DNA from: Aspergillus flavus
Lineage: Eukaryota; Ascomycota; Eurotiomycetes; Eurotiales; Aspergillaceae
NCBI RefSeq assembly: GCF_009017415.1
Contig: NC_092407.1
Span: forward strand, 2,356,001-2,420,000
Direction of reading: 5' to 3'
DNA length: 64,000 nucleotides
Part shown: positions 36,031-47,335 of the stretch, piece after piece
Numbering within the stretch: the stretch's first letter is position 1
Layout: the number at the start of each line of letters is the position of its first letter
Translations under genes and position numbers: made by a program
Notes under the pieces: model-generated
Seen by the model: only the letters and a program-made list of their open reading frames with translations
Database searches by the model: none
Told to the model about the DNA's origin: nothing

Positions 36031-36937
36031 TGTGAAGAGGATTTGGCACAAGAAAATCCGTTGGCGGAGTGCAAAAACCTGGGTTGGATGGGCAGAGAAA
36101 TCTGACGGCGGAAAAAAAAGAGGGGAGCGGCTGCATTCGGTATTTACCAATGCCAAGACATACTGCCTTCTTCCCTATTATCTAACCAGGCATACTTAGA
36201 TACACCTTCGCCACCGTAGAACTGTGGAGGAATTACTCCTTCCGTAAGTAGGTACTACCTAGTTTTCCAATATTGATGTAATAGAGCACTCTGCGTTGAT
36301 CAAAATGGCTTACTCTGTCGTGTAACTGGTATTGGTTTGGTTCCAGACTCAATACCAAATGGTCGCGTGCACAGCTGGTTTTTATACTAACTCTATGATA
36401 CATTTACTTATACATGTGTATGTTGGATGTATGTATGTCTTTTATTTGATCCAGTTATTTGAAGCTATCAGTGACAGTAGTGCTGAGGAAACCCTGCGTT
36501 TTCCTTATCAACGTCCAAAATACATGGACGAGACATGGTATTATACCATCAACAATGCATCAAGATAGTAGGTAGACAAGTTCAACAGTAAATTTAGTTA
36601 AAGGAAGGAAATGATAAACATATCAATAGCAATTACACGCCGGATTAGCCTGTGCACAATTCTATGTAAATGGATATACACACCTTAGCCCCTTCTTATA
36701 GATTGACTAAAGTTAGATTATCAGATAACACCGATTTAAATCAACCGATGACGCAGCACCCCCGATGAGCGGCGGAATTTCCTCTCTTCCTCCCATACTT
36801 CCGCTCCCAATCTATATCCAATCCAACCAACTACCTATTATTCCACCTCCCCGTTACCCGTGCCCTCCCCTCCAAGTGAAAACCACCCCTATCTTTCACT
36901 TTCAGGATCGAATGACAACACAGGCACGTCCAAAGAC
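36031..36937. other. Divergent intergenic region
   Basis: 907 bp between the map2 start and the J-protein start. AT-rich, with no supported gene or repeat. Short frames here lack domains. Confidence 0.5.
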
Positions 36938-37978
36938 ATGTTATTTCCTCGCGTGAGGACCCCCGGCATTCGACTCCGGACCACGCATCTGCACACGCAA
37001 CATTGGAACCATACCTATCCCACATTGTACACCAATACAGCTTCATTCTCGACGTCGCCAATTAGACGCGCAACGAGCCGTGAACCGAGCCACTATGAAA
37101 TCCTCGAAGTACCGATAACGGCGTCACCAGCCGAGATCAAAAAGTGCGAATACCCCTCCACACTAACAGTTTTCCTGGCCTCAGACATATATACATATAC
37201 ATAGGCAACGTCAAATTCATTTACACGCCGTCCTCAATCACTATTCCGCGAATACCAAAGAAAAAGACTAACAAGAAATTCCTGAACCAGAAAATTCTAC
37301 GCCCTCTCCCTCCGCCACCACCCAGACCGCAATCGCAACGACCCAAAAGCCTCCTCACGCTTCGCCCGAATCTCCTCCGCCTACGAAACCCTCAGCAACC
37401 ACACCAAACGTGCCGCCTACGACCGCGAACACGGAATCATAGCCCACCACTCAACACACAGCACCGCAAACCCCGGCCAACACCCTATGGGCAGCTACAG
37501 TAGCTACAGCGCAAACCTGCACACAAAGGGGGCATCATACGCTGGATCGCGGCCAGCTAGTGGACTGAGTAAACGCCGGGGGCAGTTCCGCGGACCGCCG
37601 CCCAGTTTCTATGCGCACGGGGGGTACGGGAATAGGAAGGCTCCTGGAGGAGCGTCGTCGTCTTCAGCTGCGGGCGGCTGGAGCGAGCATGATCCTACAG
37701 CGTTTATTTATCGAAACCCCGTGAATCACTTCAATGCGCCGGGGCATTATAAGACGCAGTCAGCTGAGGATGCGAGACGGAAGGAGAGGCGGTCGAAGGA
37801 GATGGGTGCGGAGCTGAATAATCAGTATATTGGGAGTCGCGGGGATTTTGCTGTGCGCTTTATTATCGTTTGCGGCATCCTGGTGGGCGCTGGGTCTATG
37901 ACGGGTCTCATCGGTTGGCCTGGGGAACGGAGTCCGAAGGCTAAGGGTAATAAACCTGCTCGGCGGAAAGAAGAATGA
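36938..37978 (+). CDS. Mitochondrial J-domain protein with C-terminal membrane segment
   Basis: Predicted 297-residue DnaJ-family co-chaperone. Exons 36938-37143 and 37291-37978. The intron has donor GTGCGA and a CTAAC branch site; splicing it joins AEIKKK to FYALSLRHHPDRN, rebuilding helix II and the essential HPD (residues 79-81). The N-terminus (MLFPRVRTPGIRLRTTHLHT) is basic and looks like a mitochondrial presequence. The J-domain spans about 51-115. A Gly/Ser-rich region follows, then one hydrophobic span near 258-277 and a basic tail. This layout recalls animal DNAJC30 and yeast Jid1, both mitochondrial J-proteins, so it may work with mitochondrial Hsp70 at the inner membrane (inference). 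The upstream frame lacks an earlier ATG. Confidence 0.87.
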
Positions 37979-38544
37979 ATCGCAGGTATCCTATGGTTTA
38001 GTATAGAAACTGTTGTCTTCCTAATTCCTTATGTACAGTAATCTTAGGAGCTAGGGAGGTGACTTTTCAATAGACTATATACCCTCAGATTGAGTCGTGC
38101 ACGGCGTGGCTTCCCCGCAGCTGTGTTTCCCTTCCCCTTTCATGGATCTCGAGTCTTAGTATGCCCGTTGAGGTGGATGGGGCATAATGCAGCCCGTGCT
38201 TACCGACTTTGGTTCGACTAACGGTCACCAGATCCGTCATAGCAGAACGGGCTTGTCAAATAACTTGACATTTGCTCTACGATTGAGGAAGGCTCGGTGG
38301 TAACTGATATACATTGATCATGGATAGATACGGTACACGATTAGTATGGTTGGCATTTTATAACACTCGCCCATTCCCAGCATATCCGTGAAGCCTCATA
38401 TATATGCACCCATTCCGAATGCAGCTATATGGCATCTAGAAAGCAACCAGAGATAGAAAAAGTCTAATATTATTCACAATTGCTATCCTCAAGCTAGCGG
38501 AACACGGTATTTAAGGCGTGGAGAGATAGTACAGAGAGACTCGT
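37979..38544. other. Convergent 3' intergenic region
   Basis: 566 bp between the J-protein and porin stop codons; likely both 3' UTRs. No further feature is supported. Confidence 0.5.
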
Positions 38545-39885
38545 TTAAGCCTCGAAGGTGAAGCTGGCACCGACCTTGTGGGCAGCCTGGTTCAGGTTCT
38601 GGGTATCGAAGGAAGCACCAAGGCCAAGGGTGACACCAGGGCGGAGCAGAACGTTGTAAGCCAGAGCGGCGACACCACGGTCGTTGATCTTGGCCTATTT
38701 TGTCATCAATTAGCGCTGTTTCACCTCATGTAGACGTAAGAAGATTCGCATACCTTGGCGAAGGAAGAGGGGTCGAGTCTGTACTTGCTGGCAACCTCAA
38801 GGCCGACAGAGTTGCCGGTCTTGGAGTCCCAGGTAGCCTTAGCACCAGCCTCAACCTGAGCGTTGACGCGGTGGTAGTAGCTGGCAGCGAAGACGGACAG
38901 GTTGTTGCTAGCGGTGATGGCAGCGGAGTACTGGGGAACGCTGTAGCCAATGGCAGCGGAGTACTTGGTGATGGCAGCCTTCTGGACGTCGTAGCCACCC
39001 TCAGCACCAACGAGGAAGCCCTCGTGGCCAAGGACAGCGTCGAAGTTGGCGGAGGGGCCGTTCAGGAGGTCGAAGAAGGCACGGGCGTGCAGGTTGGGCT
39101 GCTTGAAGTGAAGGTTGACCTTAGCACCCTTGGACTGCTTGGAAGGCTGGTACTGGGTGAGGATCTCGGCCTTGAGACCGTTGGCAATGTTGTTGTCGAG
39201 CTCGAGCTTGGTGTCGAGGGCGTTGGCAGTGGTCCATGCCTGGGTGAGGGTGAGGCCTGGGCGGGGACACAATATTAGCAAGACTGCATGATGGCTAATT
39301 CTGGATGAAAGAAAGATTTTGATATTGTGAGACAGGACTTGGCCGCATGAAAATGCAAACATGGACCGAGTGTCTCGCAGCACTGGGAAATTGGAATCGG
39401 GTGGTTTGCGTATGGGACGTTTGCGTCTTTTGGGGCCTTTACCAGTAGGCTTGTCGACGTACTTGGCCTCGAGCTATATGATTAATCGGTTAGCGCCGTG
39501 TCCTGTGAATCGAGACGACTCATAGTATGCAAGCTCTGGAACTTACAGAGCCAGCGATGGGACCCTCGTGGGCGTTCTTGCCCTTCACGTTGAAGGTGAC
39601 GCCATTGGGAGCCTTGGACTTAACCTCAAGGCTGGCTAAATAAACAAGTTAGCTTGGTTGCGCGCGAAAAGTCTTCTGACCATCAATTGTAGGTCTAATG
39701 GCAAGCACACATACCAGCGCTGGTGTGGTAGAAATCCTTGTTAAGGAGCTATTGCGCAGAATGTTAGCACGAAAATCCTTCCCGGTAAGCTGTTTGTTGT
39801 CGATTTTTGCAAAACAAAGGAAGCCACAAGAGCATACATCGTTGGCCGCCTTGGCGATGTCAGAGAAAGAAGCAGGAGCAGACAT
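38545..39885 (-). CDS. por1: Mitochondrial outer-membrane porin (VDAC)
   Basis: Predicted 284-residue beta-barrel channel that passes metabolites and nucleotides across the mitochondrial outer membrane. Exons (minus): 39838-39885, 39715-39748, 39547-39635, 39443-39473, 38754-39256, 38545-38694. The start MSAPASFSDIAKAANDLLNKDFYH is the standard N-terminal helix. Alternating hydrophobic strands follow, with VDAC signatures such as EVKSKAPNGVTFNVKG, KAEILTQYQPSKQSKGAKV and, near the C-terminus, INDRGVAALAYNVLLRPGVT and LGLGASFDTQNL. The length equals yeast Por1 and human VDAC1 (about 283). The first four exons are short (31-89 nt), a common pattern in highly expressed fungal genes. Codon use is visibly biased toward C-ending codons, consistent with high expression. 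Confidence 0.97.
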
Positions 39886-40561
39886 TATGAATGTGAGAGG
39901 AGTGGTTAACGATAACGTGGGTATCGTAAAGGTAATATAAAGGTTGAAGGGGGACGGAAACGGTGAGGGGAGAAGAAGGGAGGAAAGCGATGGGGAAAAG
40001 CGAGGTTGAAGGTTGAGTCCCAAACAACAAGGAAACCACGGGAAAAGCCGCTCTCCCTGATTGGCTGTTGCTCGGTTGCCGGTAAAAGCCGCTAAGTCCC
40101 GTGATGTTGATGCCTAGGGCGGCTATGCCGTCATCTGCAACCAGACACTCCATTGGAAGTTTTATCCAATGATACTCCGCAGTGGTACACACCTTCCCAA
40201 TAAGCTCAAACTGTAATGATTACTTCTTCACCTTCCCAGTGAACCACGTCAACTGCATGGAAGCATACACCATGGTTCGTGGTGACGGGCATTGGCCCCG
40301 GTCCCTGAAACCACTCTAAGAAGAAAATACAAATATTTTATCTATGATAGAGCTACAACCTGGTCTATTTTGAGAGCCCTAACCTGAAAGAAGGCATGAT
40401 TATACAAGAGCTTGAGGGAACAAGAGCGTTTTTGAAAGGGACTTCATAACCCTCTGCGCTGTCTGGGGCGGAAAAAAAACACTTTTTGAGACACGTCTCT
40501 AATAATGCATGAGTCTATCCCAAATACCCGACATAAATCGCAAGCATAATTATTTAAACAT
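39886..40561. other. Porin upstream / asparagine synthetase downstream region
   Basis: 676 bp on the same-strand boundary between porin (start 39885) and asparagine synthetase (stop 40562). It would hold the porin promoter. No motif assigned. Confidence 0.5.
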
Positions 40562-42804
40562 TTACTCAACATGATCGTACTTGGCGTTGTGAGTCGCAAT
40601 AGCTCTGATGTCAAAAGTTAGCATCTGCCTTTGAGGTACCGAACAATCAAAAAGAGGCGACTCATTGCAGGCTTACCTTCCACTAGGGTCGGTCTGTTTC
40701 GACCATGTTGGCACCCAACGCTCAACGGTAGATGCGCAGGAAGGTGGGAAGTGCTCATCGAACATCATACGGTACCAGTAACTGCTATGGTCAGTTCCTA
40801 TGTCTCACTCATGACTCTGTACGGTGCAGGGACATACGCTTCCTTGGTATCAGGGATATCGTTGCCCCACTCGGGCTTGGGGTTCTTCATCATTTCATCG
40901 GTGACATGAAGTTCAGCATGATCCTTCAGACCGTCGATCCAGCTGTAGCCGACGCCGTCGCTAAACTGTTCCTTCTGGCGCCAGAGGATCTTCTCCGGAA
41001 GGTATGGCTCGACATCGGGCTCATCGGTGGTGTCGAATGCTTTACGCAGGATGTACTTTTCAATGCGCTCCTTAGTGATCATCTTATCCTGAGGATCAAC
41101 ACCCATAGCAGTCTCAAGGAAGTTCTTATCCAAGAAAGGCACACGGGCTTCCAGACCCCAAGCGGAAGTCGACTTGTTCGCTCTAAGGCAATCTGCCAGG
41201 TGCAGGGCCTTGACTCGTCTCACAGTCTCATTGTGGAATTCCTCCTTGTTAGGGGCAGCGTGGAAGTAGAGGTAGCCACCGAAGATCTCGTCACTTCCCT
41301 CACCACTCAGAACCATCTTTACACCCATCGCCTTGATCTTGCGGCTGAGGAGATACATGGGGGTAGATGCACGGATGGTAGTAACATCATAAGTCTCCAG
41401 GTGGTAGATGACATCGGAAAGAGCATTGATACCATCCTCAACGGTGAAGGTGAAAGCGTGGTGCTTGGTTCCAAGGTACTTGGCCACCTCAAGGGCAGCC
41501 TCAGTATCGGGAGCACCAGGAAGACCGATGGAGAAGGAATGCAGCTGTTGGAATGTGGTGACGGTAGAGAGCTCGTTGCTGTCGTCAATGCCAACCAGAT
41601 CGGATGAGCCAGTCTGGTTCTGGATGGCTACCTTGGCAGCCTCCTGCATGCGCAAAGTCTCACGCTGAGCAATGGAGGCGACCAAGCTGGAGTCCAGACC
41701 ACCGGACAGCAGAACACCATAAGGAACTTCAGCCATCAGACGCTTCCGAACAGACTTCTCCAAGGTGTGACGGAGAACCTTAAGGTCGACAGGAGTCGTG
41801 GGGACGTTAGTGGGGTCCCACCACTTAGGTTCGAAATAACGAGTCATAGAGCCGGTCTTGGAGTCGAAAATGTGGCCAGGAGGGAAAGCCTCGATCTTAT
41901 CGCAAACTGGGTGCAGGGACTTCAGCTCCGAAGCGAAGTAGATAGCTCCAGGGGTCTCCGAAGACCAGCCGATGTAGAAGCTAGTGACACCAATGGGATC
42001 GCGTGCCGCAACAACACGGTCTTGCTTTCTGTCATAAAGAACCCAAGAGAACATGCCGTCAAGGTGCTTAGGGGCATCAAGACCATGTTCCATGTACTAA
42101 ACTCGTCAGCCTCCATAACCTCACTATTTACGGCTACAATGGTCCTTTCGCACGTACCAACGGAATAACAACTTCGCAATCCGAATGTGTCTTGAAGTCA
42201 TATTGGTTCTTAAGGTTCTTTCTGATGATGCGGTGGTTATAGATCTCTCCGTTGACGGCCAGGGCGAGGGAACCGTCATCGTTCACAAGGGGCTGAGCAC
42301 CGGAGTCTGAAAGGTCTTAGCAGGAGACCTCGCTTGCGAAGCTTGGCAGGGCACATACCGACACCGACGATACACAGACGCTCGTGTGCAAGGACTGCGA
42401 TGCGTTAGCTCCTAGTTTCCAGGTGGACAGTCCTTGTAGGGTTGAGATTGACTGACTAGTCTTATCAGCGATGTAGTTTCCGCCTGTTGATTTCTCAGCA
42501 TAGTATTCACCAAACCCTTACACATCTATGACTCACTCCAATCGGGTCCACGATGGCGCACGCTGGCAACAAAATCAGTCTCAATCTTGCTGTCCAGTAA
42601 AAGATGAGGAATACTTACGCCTTGGCCATGCGCAAAGCCGTAGGCTTAAATTTTTGCACATCAGGGTGGCTGCCGAGGGTAACAACCGTTAGCAACTTTG
42701 ATCCGGAAATGACCCCGTACCCGCTGCTAGGGTTTCGCGGGGGGGGGCAAGGTTCAAGCAGAAGCAGTAGGGACATACTTATAACACGCGAAGATGCCAC
42801 ACAT
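40562..42804 (-). CDS. asn: Asparagine synthetase (glutamine-hydrolysing)
   Basis: Predicted 573-residue cytosolic enzyme making asparagine from aspartate, glutamine and ATP. Nine exons (minus): 42779-42804, 42619-42669, 42537-42562, 42457-42483, 42359-42394, 42158-42306, 40838-42096, 40677-40781, 40562-40604. The start gives MCGIFACYK, whose Cys2 becomes the N-terminal nucleophile of the class II glutaminase domain. [22 protein letters not shown] and [11 protein letters not shown] follow. The synthetase domain has the PP-loop [15 protein letters not shown], plus [18 protein letters not shown] and [11 protein letters not shown]. The tail encodes [21 protein letters not shown]. The first five coding exons are only 26-51 nt each, yet their joins recover every conserved motif. 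A TGACTCA site and two GATA sites lie about 200 bp upstream. Confidence 0.97.
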
Positions 42805-43773
42805 GATGACGACGAGCAATTGGCTCACTAGAATAAGCGACAAGCAGCAAGACGACGAGAAGAAGGGAGGGAAGAGGAATTGCCACGCGTGCTTGCCGGG
42901 TAAAGTATAGGGTATGGGGAAGAGTGACTTTTTAAAATGCGATTTCCGGCGGGGCGGAATCGAGGGGCGATTTCGGCCACAATTTATTCAATCTTTTTTG
43001 ACGAACGTGACTCACTGATAAGATAACCGCTCTGGGTCTGGATCGGTGCCCTCCAATGACAGCTTGATTATTCCATGACTACTCCGTACTCCTTTTTCTT
43101 TACCTTCTTCGTACGTTGCTAAACTGACCAGTACTACCTACTCGTACCATGGGAGGCATTGGGGATCATTAGTTGCACACGTCTGGGGCAGACCAATTCA
43201 ACCCCCAAACCAATTCCTCCCCATCCATCAAGCGGATCATTCTACCCCACATACTAACTACGGAAGTGTCAGATCACCCGTTACAGACAGAAATGACCCT
43301 TTAATACGCGAGAGCACAGTGAATGTACGATGCCAGGGAAGACCCCAAGAGATGGACAGGGTCAGAGAAGAAAAAGAACAAAGAAGCGATTCTAAAACGC
43401 CTTCCATAACCACCCATTTTGTGAATGCTAAGACGCCACGCTCGCTAGAGGGAGTAAAGAAAACAAAAGGTCGTGATCATAAAAGCAAGAAAAGTAATGC
43501 GCCATCAGTCATCACGGCCAGAGAATGCATAACCCGTCCTTCTAGCTTTTCACCGTCCCCTATCCCTTCACAAGAAACGAAAAAGACGCTGCATAAAATG
43601 AGATACCTGATAACGTAAATTCCAACCCATATGGCTATCTATCAGCCGCCAACGTCCGCCTTGTTTCGTAATGCGCCAACCACGTGAGAAATTTGGCGAG
43701 GAAAGACGGCATGTGGAAAAAAAATGAAAACCCCGAAAACGTAATCCTATCCGCCGTAGAATGAAAGGGTGGC
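42805..43773. other. Asparagine synthetase upstream region
   Basis: 969 bp between the asparagine synthetase start and the ubc9 stop. It holds the control element at 43008-43026. Other open frames here (for example 43319-43618) are lysine-rich artefacts with no domain. Confidence 0.5.
43008..43026. promoter_or_regulatory. TGACTCA site next to two GATA sites, upstream of asparagine synthetase
   Basis: TGACTCA (43008-43014) is the exact Gcn4/CpcA consensus for cross-pathway amino acid control. TGATAA (43016-43021) and AGATAA (43021-43026) match HGATAR, the AreA nitrogen-regulator site. The cluster is about 204 bp upstream of the start codon. The match to gene function (amide nitrogen and amino acid supply) supports it. 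Binding is inferred. Confidence 0.55.
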
Positions 43774-44501
43774 TCAAAGCGTTGGGTTCTCCTTCACAAC
43801 TTGTCTCACTCGTTTCTCGTATGCTGGACGATCCTTCTTGAACAGATTGTATGCTTCCGCCTGTGCAGGCGACTCCGGATTGGGGTCATCGAGCAGGTCC
43901 TGGATGCCGAGCAGGATCTGTTTAATGGTGATGGCAGGTTTCCAGGCTTCTTCTTCATTCAAAATTGAGAGGCAGACGGTGCCTGAGGGGTAGACATTCG
44001 GGTGAAACAGAGGAGGGACGAATTTGCCTGTTGTAATGAGCATTAGCTTTCCGCCATGGGACCCAGCAAGGTGACCGTTGCTTTCCACCCCGCCTTGTCT
44101 TCGACGGAGGGGGATGATACGTACACTTTGGCGGTTTGGTCGGGTATTCTTTACAAAAACAGGTTAGTCAATCCATTTCTGTCTTCGCGACATCGGGGAA
44201 GCAGACAACGACTTACCGTCTGGAAAAGTGACATCAAGCTTAAAAAGCCCGCCGTCCCAGAGGGTCTGCGCCTTTCCAGGGACACCACATTCCCAGCGCT
44301 TCAAATCCAACACACCCTGAGGGGTTCGATGAGGCTTCGCATAGAATCCGTAAGGGTGGTCACGTCGCCACTGCTTTCTGTACAGATGCAAGATCGCAAT
44401 CAGTATATAGGAAGAGCCAACTGGAGGTTAGACCATAGCCAAGAGCCAAATGCTTCTATCACATACCTTTCTTCTGTCAGGCGATTAAGACACAGAGACA
44501 T
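43774..44501 (-). CDS. ubc9: SUMO-conjugating enzyme Ubc9
   Basis: Predicted 157-residue E2, exactly the length of yeast and human Ubc9. Exons (minus): 44467-44501, 44217-44377, 44125-44148, 44027 down to 43774. It accepts SUMO from the E1 and passes it to substrates in the nucleus. Features are [28 protein letters not shown], the HPN motif in [12 protein letters not shown], and catalytic Cys93 in GTVCLSIL. The typical Ubc9 insertion [14 protein letters not shown] is also present. The 24-nt third exon supplies EYPTKPPK, needed for the conserved YPxKPP segment. The gene is probably essential or important for septation and DNA-damage response, as in other Aspergilli. Confidence 0.98.
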
Positions 44502-45451
44502 CTTGATCGTTGGAGTGGCGCAAAAGGTAGTAACTAGACGACTCTATCAGAAAATAAATAAGAGCCAAGTGAAGAGTGGACAAGTTGGATTAGCTGTAGA
44601 AGAAATCAACGGGGGTTGAGTGGGTAATGAAAAAGTAAGAAAGTGCAAAATAAGAAAGAAATGAACAGGGAGGGAACACAAAGGTGGAAATGAGAGGCGC
44701 TGTCACCGAACCTGTGGAAGTCCGTGAATGTTCCAAAGTACGTCTTAGAAGCCCATCGGCTTAATGCCCCACAGCCAATCGCTGGCCGGCCCTACTGAGA
44801 TTGATCTGGGTCACCTGACCACCATGTATTACTACATGCATAACAGGTGTAATCCGTATCAAGTAGTACATAAGTAGCAACAGGAGATTGCCAAGGCCAT
44901 ATCTATTGATCTATAAAGAACTCGGAGGATACACAGAAACCAATATAGCTTTTCCTTATTGTTGTTAATCCTTTTATCCAATAATCGTGGCCCAGGACAA
45001 GGCAGCCACCATGCATAGATTGCGTGATACCAAGCCCTATATCTCCGTTTGAATCCATGTTACCAGTGTCCTGCCTTGAGAAAAGTACCAGATCCCATTG
45101 TCCGATGACTTGGACTAGTGCTCTTATCAAACGTATGGCAAGACGAAGGAAGCAAAGGTAGAAGGGACTCCTATGTGATGGGCAGGCTGATTCCGATCAG
45201 TGAGCCCAGTAGCAACACGACTGAAGAGAGCTTTTGCTTTCGTTAATAAAAGCTGCAAAGCCTCAGGGATCACATTGAACTTGTTTGGTATGGTTTCGCT
45301 CTCAAGCCACCCTTCTCTGCTCTTGACACATGGTTATAATGTGCCAAGCGTTATTGAAGACTTGAACAAAAGAAAGTTGGTGCTTGGTGTTGAAACAGAC
45401 AAAATTAGATGCTTGTCGGTATTCTTCTCGGCTTCTATTCCTTTGTATATC
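44502..45451. other. ubc9 upstream region
   Basis: 950 bp between the ubc9 start and the stop of the splicing-factor gene, both on the minus strand. It should contain the ubc9 promoter. No further gene is supported. Confidence 0.5.
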
Positions 45452-47335
45452 TCATTCATATATTCCTTGCTCAAATTTCTGTGTGTCAAAGAACCGAGCT
45501 GTGATAGGATTTCCGTTGAATATTCGGCCCTCCAGGGCATTGACAGCCTGGGAAGAGATGCATCAGTAAACTAATAACCAAACCTCTCTAATTAAGGACC
45601 CTTACTCTTAGTGCAGATAGCTGATTGGTGAATTTGACAAATACCGGAACTGGAGGGGCAGAGCCGCGGGCAATGAAGACACGTTCGACATTTCCATACT
45701 GTTCAGGTTAGAGTTGAAGAATAGCACCATAGGTAGTAACCCACCTTCTCAGAACACTCATCCCCAATCTCTTGCATCAAGCCCCCGTCCTGATCGCCTT
45801 CTAGTTCGGCCTCCACGTCCATGCCGTCTAACATGCCCTTCAAGATAACGACTTCGCTCATCTGACCAAACTTCCCTTCGTCTTCTTTCTTCCTCGCACC
45901 ACCAATGATTTTACCCCTACCAGCGGGCGTGGCGAAGCCACCACCCTCTGAGTCTGGCCGCTTTTTCTGTTTCTCAACCTTGACCTGCAGTGGGTTGACG
46001 ATACCCGTTCCCGTCGCGCCCAAACCAGAGCCTTTTGTCCAACCATACTTTTCAAGCAGACGCTGAGCAAATCCCTTCTGCCCGGGCCGAAGTGATCGCT
46101 GACCCTCCGCTTCACCTTCACCCTCACCTTCCACTGGTTGCTCCTTAGCGAAGACTTCCTCAAGCTCTGCTTCTGATGCAGGTATATCTGCCGGTGGTGG
46201 AGGTAAAGTATAGCGGACGGGCGCGCGAGAAATGGTCGCAGAGGCAGGTTGCAGCGCTTCTAGCGGCCGTGGTTGTGGTGGCGGCGCAGGTTCTGCTACA
46301 GGCTGAGGTCCAGCTGACATCTGAAGGCGACGCAGATAAGCGTCTTGACCCGTAGGGTCATCTGGAACAGGCGCTGAGGATGCCTCTGCGGGAGGTGGTG
46401 GTGTATAGTCGGCCATAGCCGTATCGGCTGGGTTTGTATGCAGTTGCGCACGCCGGGCAAATGCCTCCTCCCCCGAAGCAGCATCTGGTATGTCAGCAGG
46501 GGGAGCAGGAGAATGTGCAGGCGGTGCAGGTGGCATATCGTTGAGGTTTGGAGGTGGTGCGAAACTACTCGGAGGGGCGAATTGTCCTATAAGAGTTCAG
46601 CCGTAGGATCACTATCACCATAGGACAACACATACGGTTCATTGGCCTTCCATAGTCCTCATCACTATACGAATCTCGGCTCAGAGATCGCACTATGCGA
46701 TGTGCGTATAGGCGATCTTTCCACTCGCGAACTTCGGATATCTGCTCGTCGCTGTGCTTATATTCTTCGTAGCTATTAGGCCGTGACGGGTCGTAAATAT
46801 CGTCCCAGTCCTGGGCAAATTCCCGCGTATCCTTATTCTTCTTGCGCTTTTTGCGCCCACCCCGCTGTCTTTTCGGTCCAGCATAGAAATCATTGACATC
46901 ATCCTCTTCGGTATTAGCCCAATCTGCAAGGGTAGTCTTAGGAACCGCTGCCGCTGCCGATGCGGGAACAGGGGCTGCCTTCGGTAAAGCTGGCTTCGGT
47001 TTTGGTTTCTGCGCAGATAGTTGTGGTCTTTTCGTAGGCTGAAATCGGAGAGAAGCTGATAGCCAAAACCAGAAGGGCAAAGGACGAGTGAGCAATCAGA
47101 TCACAAATGAGAATACATGGAATGTCGGTCATGAGGAGGGTTATGGTCTACCGGTATTGAGCTGTTGTTTCTTGGCAGCTGATTCATCTGGCTGCGACTC
47201 GCCTTCGGAGGCTTGCTTGAAGACGACCGGGGCGCGAGAAATCGTCCCGGGAGAGTTATCGGCGGATGGATCGAGCAGATTTGCATAGAGCGAGAGCATG
47301 CCCCCGGGTTTAGACGGGGTGTTCTCGGAAGCCAT
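45452..47335 (-). CDS. SPF45-like splicing factor (G-patch plus UHM/RRM)
   Basis: Predicted 544-residue nuclear protein. Exons (minus): 47152-47335, 46636-47055, 45745-46586, 45606-45698, 45452-45547. A short N-terminal motif MLSLYANLLDP and a Lys/Arg-rich stretch (KRQRGGRKKRKKNKD) come first. The middle is Pro/Ala-rich. A G-patch at about 340-385 contains GFAQRLLEKYGWTKGSGLGA. The C-terminal U2AF-homology RRM includes LQEIGDEC-like sequence (MQEIGDECSEKYGNVERVFI), VFVKFTNQLSALRAVNALEGRIFNG and ARFFD, the last being the UHM Arg-X-Phe region. Human SPF45 (RBM17) recognises 3' splice sites of short introns; fission yeast relatives act in alternative or short-intron splicing. This fits a genome full of short introns such as those seen here. 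Confidence 0.93.

Noticed and set aside
38700..39278. 192-codon plus-strand frame rich in Val, Gly and Leu
   Set aside because: It is antisense to the largest porin exon and results from that gene's strong codon bias.
40732..41607. 291-codon plus-strand frame
   Set aside because: It is antisense to asparagine synthetase; the minus-strand product has all catalytic motifs.
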